In this document: positions 34,186 to 44,439 of the stretch, in pieces
Numbering within the stretch: the first letter of the stretch is position 1
How the letters are laid out: each line of letters opens with the position of its first letter
DNA from: Megaustenia siamemsis
Taxonomy: Eukaryota; Mollusca; Gastropoda; Stylommatophora; Ariophantidae
Direction: 5' to 3'
Assembly: GCA_032433765.1 (NCBI GenBank)
Contig: JAVIAB010000159.1
Location: 60,503,543-60,567,542 of the forward strand
DNA: 64,000 nucleotides
Program-made: the position numbers and the translations under genes
Notes under the pieces: model-generated
What the model saw: the letters and a program-made list of their open reading frames with translations, nothing else
The model's database searches: none
What the model was told of the DNA's origin: nothing

Positions 34186-35310
34186 GCAGATTTGTGGAAA
34201 GATTAGAATATATTATTTGACCTTTTTTTTATCAATATTACAATACACTAGTTCACTATTTTGAAGTAAGATAAACATATACTAGTTGACACTTTTTCGA
34301 AATATTAGAATATATTACTTCACTTTTTGTGATAAGATTAGAAATTATTACTTGAATATTTGTGATAAGATTAGAATATATTACTTGACTATTTGTGGAA
34401 AGATTAGAATATATTACTTCACTATTTGTGATAAGATTAGAAATGATTACTTGACTATTTGTAATAAGATTATAATATATTACGTGACTATTTCTGATAA
34501 AATTAGAAATTATGACTTGACTATCTGTGATAAGAACAGAAAATATTACTTGACTATTTGTGATAAGTTTAGAATATATTACTTGACTATTTGTGATAAG
34601 TTTAGAATATATTACTTGACTATTTGTGATAAGATTAGAATATATTACTTGACTATTTGTGATAAGTTTAGAATATATTACTTGACTATTTGTGATAAGT
34701 TTAGAATATATTACTTGACTATTTGTGATAAGTTTATAATATATTACTTGACTATTTGTGATAAGTTTAGAATATATTACTTGACTATTTGTGATAAGTT
34801 TAGAATATATTACTTGACTATTTGTGATCTGATTATAATATATTACTTGACTATTTGTGATAAGTTTAGAATATATTACTTGACTATTTGTGATCTGATT
34901 ATAATATATTACTTAACTATTTGTGATAAAATTAGAATATATTACTTGACTATTTGTGATAAGATTAGAATATATTACTTGATTATTTGTGATAAGTTTA
35001 AAATATATTACTTGACTATTTGTGATACGATTAGAATATATTACTTGACTATTTGTGATAAAATTATAATATATTACTAGACTATTTGTGATAAGTTTAA
35101 AATATATTACTTGACTATTTGTGATAAAATTAGAATATATTACTTGACTATTTGTGATAAGAATAGAATATATTACGTTACTATTTGTGATAAAAAAATA
35201 GAATATATTACTTGACTTTTTGTGATAAGAATAGAAATGTTACTTGACTATTTGTGATAAGATTAGAATATATTACTTGACTATTTGAGATACGATTATA
35301 TAACTTCAGC
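34186..35310. repeat. 33-bp AT-rich satellite II
   Basis: About 33 units of 33 bp, core ttagaatatattacttgact followed by atttgtgataaga. The plus-strand frame 34286-35080 (YYLTICDKFRI repeats) is open only because the unit is 11 codons long. The unit aligns with satellite I (ttgaccatttgtgtcaagat versus ttgactatttgtgataagat). Confidence 0.93.
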
Positions 35311-36329
35311 TCATTATTTGTTGCAAAGTTACAATATACGCGTTGACTATTTCTAGAAAAAATAAGGAAGAGTTGATTATTTGTTGAGATATTACAATAA
35401 ACTATACCGCGGTCACAAATGTTTGCCCTTTCAATTTCTTGAATACCTCAATAAATACGTATCCTAGAAATGATTTTTTTTTCTTTTCTCACTGTCCTGT
35501 ATTTGCCCCAACTTTAATTTGTTTAACTGATAAATGTTATATAGATTGCACAAATTTATCAAAACCGTCATTTTCTTTCTTATTCTTATCAATTTCTTAA
35601 TACATTATTCCTCACACAGAATTAATTTGACAGTAGTGTAGTATATTTATTCTATTTCACAAATCAAAGGTGTACAATTGTTCATCAGTAGGTAATACTC
35701 CGTAAAATGATTGCCGATATGTCAATGACTTTGTTCCGTCTAAGTACAGTTTTTAATTTCTTTAGTGCCAATAATTCTTTCCCTTTGAAAAATAGATAGA
35801 TCTCGTTAGATCACTTCTTTGTCAAAGTTGTTGAATTTATATTTCCGTGCTTCCCTCTTTTGATATGTGTATAAACATTACCTTTTTCAGTGAGCCATCT
35901 CGATGATGTTTGGGAACTAATACCAAAGGTCTGTGGGTTCAAAGTTCAAAGAAGCAGCTTTTGACATTTAGTCTCAAATGTAAAATATTTATATAATTCC
36001 AATGTCAAGTTTTTTAAAGTAATGATTCTAGGTACAAACGCCATTCCGCTGAAACCTCACATTTTGAGTTAGGAAACTCCTCTGAATACTGCACTGAGAT
36101 TCAGAAAACAAACGAGGCAGTGACACAAATTTTCAGCGATTTCGGAAATTCACGTTCATCTTGCGCAAATACGTTAAAAATTTTCTTAAAAGAAACATGA
36201 AATGAGTTAGTTTGAACGGCCAGGTGAAAGCTACCACAAGATGATCTGTAGAACTTGTAAATACTAACCTAGCGAGGACTAGGATATATTTATATATCTG
36301 GAAGGAGCAGAAATATATCCTAATTACAT
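35311..36329. other. Non-coding stretch, no gene recognised
   Basis: AT-rich sequence with short homopolymer runs. I see no supported reading frame, repeat family or RNA gene. Confidence 0.35.
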
Positions 36330-36670
36330 GATTAAGAATTTTGAAAGTTCCCTGGACAGCTAAAAAGACCAATGAGAAAGTTCTCAAAGAGGCCAATATA
36401 AAAAGGGAGCTCTTAAAAAAACATCAGAAAGAAGCAATTAACATTTTTTGTGCACATCATGAGATGAGGAAAATTCGAATACTTGGTTACAACTGGCAAA
36501 ATAAAAGGAAAGAGAGATCGCGGATGACAAAGAGAAAAAATACTGGATAGCTTGGTGTCATGGCATATAAAACAGTCAACAACAGAACTCATACGATGCA
36601 CGTGGATAGAAGATTGTGGAAGGACATGATCGCCAACGCCAACCGGTACGGCACATGAAGATGATGATGA
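36330..36670 (+). mobile_element. LINE family A, 3' end fragment
   Basis: The plus strand reads MKVPWTAKKTNEKVLKEANI, a KHQKEAINIF segment and RKIRILGYN, colinear with the copy at 1-467. It continues in another frame to NANRYGT and ends in a gat-repeat tail at about 36656-36669. The frame is broken at 36550. The left end is a 5' truncation. Confidence 0.75.
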
Positions 36671-38229
36671 ATTTCATGGCACGAATTAAACATTTGTAAC
36701 ACGCTGTTCTTGATGATATCAATATAAATAAATGTGCGCTTTCTTTACTTCACTAATGCTGAGATATAATTTATTAATGAATCCACATGTAGTGACGCTC
36801 CATTTAGTGACGCTCCATTTAGTGACGCTCAACGTAGTGACGATATTAATCTTTGGCTATCTATAACTTATGGATGCTGGTTATGTTATTTAAAGATATC
36901 TGCAGTTTGTCTTAGTACATTGTAACACACATCCTGCTGTGGAGCAGTTATAGCTAGTTTCTGAATGTAACTGAGCTGGTTCCATAAATAACATAGAATA
37001 TAGAAGATATTGTTAATGTGAACTGCTTCGTTAGCCGCAGTATTATCTCTTTAGGGTATTTGCACCGTGTTTTGTTCATCATAGGCTGCATTCACTAGAG
37101 TAAACAGGAATCTAAAGGGCGCGTCATTTTGTGTGTACTACGTCATCATAATGGCTCATAAAAAATCCCTAGAACGGCCAAACGCTAATCTTATGTTCTG
37201 TTGCTTGATGTGCAACGGGGATAATCCGACGACTAACTGTGTGTTTATATGTACAGAAATGGAGTCAACAACAATGGCCTAACATCATCAAGTGCTATAC
37301 ATTTTAAAAATTATATGACGATCATCATTTTAAGGAGGACGTGAACTTCCTGTATATGGTGGATAGGCGGCAGGAACCATTGAAGGCTATGTCTGAAAAG
37401 TGTTCCTTGTTGCAGTTTCCTCACATTCCAAGTCCGGCTTGTTGCAGGAGCTACTGAGTTAAGTGCTCTGTGCACACCGTGAGCTGTGTGTCTCATCCGT
37501 TTTGATCATGTTTCGATATTCCAATTGCTTACGATGAATTATGATATCGTATGACAGGGAACAATTGACTGTGTTTACTTTCTGCTCGGTTTCGCCTTAT
37601 GTCTTTTGGCGTGTGCTGAGACTGCTACGCTGGGGACTACAGTTACCTTTCTTTATTTGGGAGATGAGATAGTAATTCGGGTGATTTCGCTGGCATGGGC
37701 GGTTGAGCAATTATTGATTTTAATTCGTTTGCAGTGATACCGGGGCCTTCCATAACCAAATAACCAATTAACCAAATAACACCCTCTCAACGTGCCCATA
37801 TCGTGAGTTCTTCATTCATCCCATTAGATAAAGAAGCCCTTTATAATTTACCAGCAAGAATCAACAATCAAGACTGAATCAAACAAAACGATGTCAACAT
37901 TCACATCTTGAGCTTTTACCACATTCTTCAACATATAGAAACAATCTTACAACTTACCAACAAGAACCATGAGACAAGCCAGAGCTAGACAAGCCAACAG
38001 TGACGTCGCCATATTGTAATAGGTGATAGATCTGAAGTTTATGTGTTTTTTGTTTTGTTTCGGCGAGTATTTCCGGTATTCTAACCGAGTTGAGGTCAAT
38101 GAACTGTTGAAAGAGCAAGATGACGTCTAATATGTTACAGTATTTGTCTTGGTCGCCGTAAATAAAATAACATGTTTGTGTTGTATTTTTGTGTCTAATC
38201 CCGTGATCAAACTTGCTATTTGTTTGATA
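36671..38229. other. Long stretch with no supported gene
   Basis: About 1.5 kb in which I recognise no reading frame or mobile element. A short direct repeat (tagtgacgctccatt, about 36790-36840) is the only structure noted. Confidence 0.35.
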
Positions 38230-38400
38230 CTGTGTCAGCAAATTTCTCTTTAATTCCTGGCTTTTTAAGAAACCCTACATTGATATAATGTCTACCCTTA
38301 TGTGTTGTAGTATATATTTTCAAATTTAAATTTGGCTAACAGAAGATGCTCATTTGAAGCCACATCTGCTCCTCTATAGTAGTAGGACACTCTTAGTACA
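38230..38400 (-). mobile_element. LINE family D linker fragment
   Basis: This segment is colinear with 59550-59695: both contain ctacccttaa/tgtgttgtagtatat- and ctcatttgaagccacatctg-like words. That part of family D corresponds to the linker after the endonuclease. Short and broken. Confidence 0.5.
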
Positions 38401-38701
38401 GAGCTTCGCAGCAGGAGGCAATCTGATCATCAGAAGAGACCTCCGTCGAGCAAGTGTTTCTGCCCTTTAGCTTCTTGACACTCTCGGGAAGGTGGGTCAG
38501 CCTTGGTCATGACTCCCAGGCGTCGACCTTCTGCTGCATTACCTCTAAGGCTTACACAGTATGTTCGCCACACAATAACTACATTTAATACACAAAACAT
38601 TCGAAAATAGTTTAACTAACCTAACCTAAGGCTTACATTGTATGTTCGGCACAAAAGAGCTACACTTAATAAGCAAAACACTCGAAAATAGTTAATTTAC
38701 C

Positions 38702-38703
38702 TG

Positions 38704-38741
<38 letters not shown>

Positions 38742-39050
38742 TAGTAGTAGTAGTAGTGCCCGTGTGTTACCGGGACCTCATTACGTGGGATGTAAAGAAT
38801 AGTGACACTGTGACCTTCCAGGCATGTCGTAAGAGGCGACTAAGGAGGTTGATCGATGGCTTGACAAGCTGTCATTGTAAAAAGCATTGTTATGGAAACA
38901 GACCATAGATTTTAGAAGCAGTGATCTCTGCAATATGTGCCATTTTGGCACGCAAGGTTTCTGTTCTTGAGATTGTGGTTCTGCCCTATGTGCCGTCTTC
39001 GGCTCGAAAGGACAATAGATAGTAGTAGTAGTAGTAGTAGTACAAGTATA
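38702..39050. mobile_element. Dispersed SINE-like repeat bounded by poly(T) and (agt)n
   Basis: A run of about 39 T is followed by (gta)n, a body containing catgtcgtaagaggcgacta, and a right end with ttctgccctatgtgccgtct, finishing in (agt)n at about 39020-39041. Parts recur at about 1737-1785 (gtcgtaagaggcgact) and 47500-47555 (gccctatgggccgg, ggctcgataggtcaatagat). No tRNA boxes are clear, so the class is uncertain. Confidence 0.5.
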
Positions 39051-39051
39051 C

Positions 39052-39207
39052 TTTTTTTTTTTTTAAAGGACTAATTTTTTCCATACAATTTTATTTATTT
39101 CATAAGTAGAAACCATTTTAGAACCATTCATGTTTGTAGCCCTCATAACGGGGGTAATCTCGAAGGTCGTACACGTATGTTTCGCTGAATGGAAGTGGCT
39201 GGTCATA
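39052..39207 (-). pseudogene. 3' end of a processed (retrocopied) mRNA, gene unrecognised
   Basis: On the minus strand an open frame of 29 codons runs from the hAT border (39207) to a TAA at 39118-39120, including SETYVYDLRDYPRYEGY and ending KHEWF. The stop is followed by an untranslated stretch with overlapping AATAAA signals (39090-39098) and then, about 25 bases on, a 13-base poly(A) tract (39052-39064). That order is the signature of a reverse-transcribed messenger RNA. I do not recognise the protein. Its 5' side is cut by the hAT element. Confidence 0.6.
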
Positions 39208-41637
39208 AGGTGACCATATTTTTGAAATCCCATTCCGGGACGGAATAATTTTACTTCAATTTTCCACCAATAAAATTACATTTCTTCTTGCTGTCATTTT
39301 CAAGTGAATAATGCATATATTTGAAAACATCTAATAATATAGACCTACAATACGCTATCAGGATAATCAGGAGATAAAAAAAAACAGTGATACTCACTTA
39401 AATTGAAGGTGAAACAGAGATGCTGTACTTTTCAGATGAGTGAATTTTCTGTCAAATGTCCTTCTTTGTATGCAGCATCTTATAAAATTCGACACATGTT
39501 CCCTCATAGTTCACTTTGGTGATCAACATGGCTTTTAAAGTTTCAACACCTAGTTGTGTTTTATCATTTGTCCACAAACTGTTCATCAGAGAAAACACTC
39601 GTTCTGTTGCAGCATTTGTTCCAGGTAGACACAAAAAGAACTCTGCCAACTTCAGAATATGTGAAACGGGCACATGATTGTTTCTGAAGTGGGAAGCTAG
39701 TTCAACCCAACGCTGCCCTGGTAATGTTTTATTAAGACTCCACTCACTAATTTTTTGTGAAGTAACGAACTGTTTCATGTAGACATATTCGTCATACATT
39801 TCATTTTCTGGAAAGTCGACTGAAGGCACTGTTTGACTCATTAATGATGAAGACTTCTCAATATCTTCCCAATTTGGTGTTCTGTTCAGCATTACCCAGC
39901 TGTAAGACTCTAGGTTTTGAAAATTATTTGCAGCCCATTTCTTCAAATAACTTAAAGCTGTTTCATAAAATGAAGAAACACTGGCGTTAAACTTTTTCAC
40001 ATCATCACGTGGAAATCCTTCCATTTCCAGCTTTTTAAGGATTATCTGAACTCTTGATGGCAAGAAGCCGTCTTCCAGCTTGGACTCCAAGATAGCTTTC
40101 AACCTATTGATGTTGTCAATGACTTCAAATACAGTGACCATCTGTCCCTCTACTTTCTGCACTGCTTCGTGGAAAGAGGATGCCTGACTGTGAACCAAAA
40201 TAAGCCATGCCTCAGACAGTGGGTTTTCAAAGAATTCCTGTATAAAAACTGGGCATCTGTCTTGAGATTGAAAATATGATTTTAGAGGCAGGAACATGTA
40301 AAGAACCCTTTCAACAGCAGGCAAGAGCGCAAGCCACCTAGTTTGTGCATAACCTAAAATCATCTGGAAGTCTGTGTCGACAAAGTGACAAAACTCCTTG
40401 AGACTTTCAACTCTAACTGTGTATGATTTGAAGTACAGATACATTTTTGCAATAGTCATTTCAACATCAACAGGCAATACGTCTGCAGCTGCTCGAACAG
40501 TGTTGTGGAAAATATGGCAAGCACACCCAACACCTATCAAACTATGTCCAAGGTTTTCTTTCAGTTTTGTGAAAACATTGTTCTGTCCTTTTCTTTCAGC
40601 GCCCCCAAAATTAGAATTTGTGTTGTCTGCACATAATCCAACTACGTTCAGTTCTAAACCATTTTCAGTTAGACAGTCAATAAGAAAACTACTTACTATA
40701 TCAGATGTTTCACCCGGCAATGACTTCAACTCTAATATTTTAACTTTCAGTCCCTTATTGAGATCAAAGTATCTGACAAGCAAAGGAAAAATGTTGATTT
40801 CTTTGTGGTTGGAGGCATCTGTCAGTATGGAGATAAATGTTACGTTTTCTAGGTCACATCTCAACTCGTTTAGAGCATGGGGTGTGAACACATTCCGAAT
40901 AATAGCTTCTGTTTTCGTACGTGCACAAGCACATTTTGGTTCTAAAGTTACCTGAAGCAATTTTGATGTGCAGTCCATAGATCTAAACGTGTGATTGTGC
41001 ATCACTGTATGATATGCAAAGGCACCTTCAGTAGCAGCTAACTGTTCTTCGTTGTCACCAACCTGTTCAGCTCGAAAAAAATTTGTCAACGACGAGCTTG
41101 ATGCAGCAGTAGCGACGGCTCTTTTATGTTTATCACTATTTATGTGGCTCTTAATATCACCACGTCCACTATGGTTAATAGTAAACCCGGATGAACATAT
41201 ATTACATCTTACAGTGAAGTCTGATGACGATGTAGACTTTTTTTTATAAAAGGGTATTCCTTTTGTAAATCTTGATTAAAACTACAATTACGCTTCGGTG
41301 CCATTTTTTGCGAAAGTGAAAGTGAAAGTTAGTAACACAACGAATATATACGAGATTTAAAACTAGGAGCGCATTCTACTGTTTTGATATTAAACAAAAT
41401 TGTCTACACAGCAACGGAATAATATTTTTTTTAATTGAAGAAATGTACGCCGTATACCAAAATGGCAAAATTGGTAAACGTTTGTGTCCCAAATTATTTT
41501 TTATCAAATCCGGGACAAAAGCTAAAAAATATGCCAAAATCTGGACAAAACCGGTACGGCAGCTAATCCGGGACAAAGGTTCAAAAAATGTCAAATTTCG
41601 GGACTGTCCCAGACAATCCGGGACGAATGGTCACCTT
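39207..41637 (-). mobile_element. hAT-superfamily DNA transposon
   Basis: Imperfect terminal inverted repeats aaggtgaccat (39207-39217) and atggtcacctt (41627-41637) bound a 2.4 kb element. Subterminal gtcccgga / ccgggac words occur near both ends. The transposase gene lies on the minus strand. No 8-bp target-site duplication is seen: the left flank reads ctggtcat, the right flank actacagg. The left flank is a processed mRNA end, and the right flank is the interrupted ORF1 of a LINE. Confidence 0.8.
39452..41304 (-). pseudogene. hAT transposase with one frameshift
   Basis: It belongs to the ZMYM/ZBED-like group of hAT transposases. The ATG at 41304 starts MAPKRNCSF; a BED-like zinc finger follows, with CNIC and an H-x-H-type pair (SHINSDKH). 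A long RNase H-like catalytic region contains FISILTDASNH (first acidic residue), VGLCADNTNSNFGG and CACHIFHNTVRAA. The C-terminal hATC dimerisation domain contains FLCLPGTNAATERVFSLMN. One missing base in an eight-adenine run near 41240 breaks the frame inside the zinc finger; downstream, 545 codons are open from a TTG at 41089. With only one lesion, in a homopolymer, either a sequencing error or very recent inactivation is possible. Confidence 0.9.
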
Positions 41638-43730
41638 ACTACAGGCATCCTTCTGTGTATGGTAGTTTGTTTCCTCGTTTTGTGGAGGTTTTTGTGTGGG
41701 TTGTGTGTTGCAATTCTGTATTTCTGAAAGTTTCTGCCTTCTAGGTTCATCCTCTGAATCTGTTGATGTGGGCGTCTGGGCTTTCGTTCTGGAAGTCTGC
41801 TGGTGTGTGTGTTTCTTTGTTGTTTGTTCTATTTGCTTTTGTTTCGAGCTTCGTTTCTTCTTCGTAGGTGGTTGGGGTGTGTCGTTGACTGCTTCTTCTG
41901 TTGCTGCTGTATCTGTTGTCTTGGTATCGTAGGTCTGTACTGGATCTGTAAAAACTGGTCCCTCGACTGTCGCCTGCAGTCTCAGGCCCGGCTTCTTGGG
42001 GCACCGGTTTTCCCAATGTGTTTCTAGTCCACAGTGAGGACATCGTGTTCTCCTGCCTGGCCTGGCACCGGTTCTCCCAGTGTGTGTCTAGTCCACAGTG
42101 AGAACATCGTGTTCTCCTGCCTGGCCGAGCACCGGTTCTCCCAATGAGTATCTAGTCCACAGTGAGAACATCGTGTTCTCCTGCCTGGCCGAGCACCGGT
42201 TCTCCCAATGAGTATCTAGTCCACAGTGAGAACATCGTGTTCTCCTGCCTGGCCGAGCACCGGTTCTCCCAATGAGTATCTAGTCCACAGTGAGGACATC
42301 GTGTTCTCCTGCCTGGCCGAGCACCGGTTCTCCCAATGAGTATCTAGTCCACAGTGAGGACATCGTGTTCTCCTGCCTGGCCGAGCACCGGTTCTCCCAA
42401 TGAGTATCTAGTCCACAGTGAGGACATCGTGTTCTCCTGCCTGGTCTGGCACCGGTTCTCCCAATGTGCATCTAGTCTACAGTGAGGACATCGTGTTCTC
42501 CTGCCTGGCCGAGCACCGGTTCTCCCAATGTGCATCCAGTCCACAGTGAGAACATCGTGTTCTCCTGCCTGGCCGAGCACCGGTTTTCCCAATGTGTATC
42601 TAGTCCACAGTGAGAACATCGTGTTATCCTGCCTGGCCGAGCACCGGTTTTCCCAATGTGCATCCAGTTCACAGTGAGAACTTCGTGTTCTCCTGCCTGG
42701 CCGAGCACCGGTTTTCCCAATGTGTATCTAGTCCACAGTGAGAACATCGTGTTATCCTGCCTGGCCGAGCACCGGTTCTCCCAATGTGTATCCAGTCCAC
42801 AGTGAGAACATCGTGTTCTCCTGCCTGGCCAGGCACCGGTTTTCCCAATGTGTATCCAGTCCACAGTGAGAACATCGTGTACTCCTGCCTGGCCGAGCAC
42901 CGGTTCTCCCAATGTGTATCCAGTCCACAGTGAGAACATCGTGTTCTCCTGCCTGGCAGGGTAACAAAGAGCTTGATCGTTTCGGTGGTTGTTCCTTTCA
43001 TTTTTATGTTTATATAGTGGGGTATATTTACATGTGGGGTTGGCTTGTACCAAAACATCCACCTGTCTGCTCGGTAGGTGTCCTGTTTTACTTGGGCCTC
43101 CTTGTCCCCTGTAATTCCGTACACAAGTTTCTGTATTATTTTTGGTTTTAAAGTTGGCTGTATCCATTGGATGCACCCTCTTAACTGCTCCTTCTCTTGG
43201 TGGCATATCACCATTGTGATATTGGGTTCATTTAGTTGGATAGTCTTGTTCCCGAGCTCCTTGTAGTTTTGCTTATGAGCTTCAGCGATAGAAGGTGTTT
43301 ATACCGTTGAGCATAACCCCAGCGGGGCCTATGAGTATACTCGTCATCATAGAAACGGTAATTCTTGAGACATCTGGGCCGTCGATAGTGGCCATCAGTG
43401 TGTCTTTCTCGTGTTTGTTATTTAACTTGACTTCGTAGGTTGGAATTTCCCACTCAGTTGGCGACATCTGGGCCTGTTCTGTTCTCATTCTTTTTCTTTT
43501 GAAATTGTTCTGGACAGCTTGAAAAGTTTACTTGTTTTCTTTATTTCCTTTGGTATCTTTTTGGCATGTCTTGTTTTCTTTAATCCATCAATTAGCCTTC
43601 TTGGCACCGTTTCATTTGACTTTTCCTCCTTTTCCTCGTCCGGACATTTTGTGTGTTGGTGGTTGGTTTTGTGTTTAAAATACAAAGTATCCTGTCTTTT
43701 TTTTTTTTTCTTTTCTTTTTTTTCCACTCA
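41638..43730 (-). pseudogene. LINE ORF1 (gag-like, zinc-knuckle) with internal array
   Basis: On the minus strand, broken frames make up a nucleic-acid-binding ORF1. The start region (about 43727-43485) is lysine-rich (KKIPKEIKKTSKLFKL), then comes a middle segment with EWEIPTYEVKLNNKHEKDTL, followed by an RNA-binding-type stretch. A CCHC zinc knuckle follows (CSHCGLDTHWENRC, spacing C-x2-C-x4-H-x4-C). The zinc-knuckle segment has been multiplied into the 64-bp array at 42001-42960. Downstream a hydrophilic tail (PPTKKKRSSKQKQIEQTTKK) runs to the hAT right end, where it is cut. Frameshifts occur at about 43485 and 43214. ORF1 proteins package the LINE RNA. Confidence 0.75.
42001..42960. repeat. 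64-bp minisatellite made of a zinc-knuckle coding segment
   Basis: Fifteen units of 64 bp (15 x 64 = 960), core gcaccggttctcccaatgtg and tccacagtgagaacatcgtg. On the minus strand each unit spans the CCHC knuckle codons. Because 64 is not a multiple of three, the frame rotates and each minus frame meets the knuckle once per 192 bp. None of the three frames has a stop in the consensus unit. Confidence 0.93.
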
Positions 43731-44439
43731 GTGATTTATATTCCCTCCCGCACTCATATAATGAAGAGGCAGGAGATTTGTTTATTTAAATCGTTTCATC
43801 ATCGTGGATTCCCTGGGCGTTGCCTTTAATTTCTCTAATGTTAGTATTCCTAACTTTAACTAAAAATTGTCTAATGTTAGTAAATCTTAATTACGTTTCC
43901 TATTTATCTATCATGGACATGGTTTCTTTACATTTATGTTTAATAGTATGCTTTTAAGGAAGTAAATTACAAAATATATTAAGGGATATTTAAAATTTAC
44001 AAGCCTAGCATTGTAAAAAGAAATATATAAAATTTAACTAATTTATAATCGACATTTCCTTCTTTTTGTCTCCTGTCTTGGTTTATCCTAGTTCGTTGCT
44101 GCGTTTTCCAGTCGAAATAACTTGACTACTATTGACAACACAGTTTATAGATCCGCCAGTGTCTGACTTTCGTGGGAATTGGAAGTCCGCGGATGAAGTT
44201 GACGCCTAGTTGTCTGGCCTTTCTGTTGTTGAGGACTTATTGTTTGGTCTGCCATCGCCTCAAACACCTGGTAGGATTATCACCTCCGGTCCATTATGTA
44301 ACTTCTTATCTCTTCGTCTCGGGCCCTACTCCGATTCTCCCTACTCTGTTGACTTACGTGGGAGCAATAAGTAGTCAAGGTCTAAAATGGTCGCCCGATC
44401 GTCTGGTGTGGACATAATATTATTTGACTGTTGGTCTGT
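43731..44439. other. Spacer between ORF1 and RT gene
   Basis: No supported gene in 43750-44100. From about 44100 to 44439 the minus strand may hold the degraded end of the neighbouring RT element (EVGPETKR-like, VNRVGRIGV), with many stops. Confidence 0.35.

Noticed and set aside
34286..35080. 264-codon frame YYLTICDKFRI repeats, resembling a repetitive membrane protein
   Set aside because: It follows exactly the 33-bp AT-rich satellite; the hydrophobic pattern is dictated by base composition.
37260..37500. Weak resemblance to a zinc-finger (THAP-like) exon on the plus strand
   Set aside because: The match depends on few residues, no Cys/His spacing holds, and there is no splice or flanking support.
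42472..43206. A functional protein with many zinc knuckles
   Set aside because: The frame rotates through the 64-bp units and the upstream ORF1 already carries frameshifts, so an intact product is unlikely without transcript evidence.
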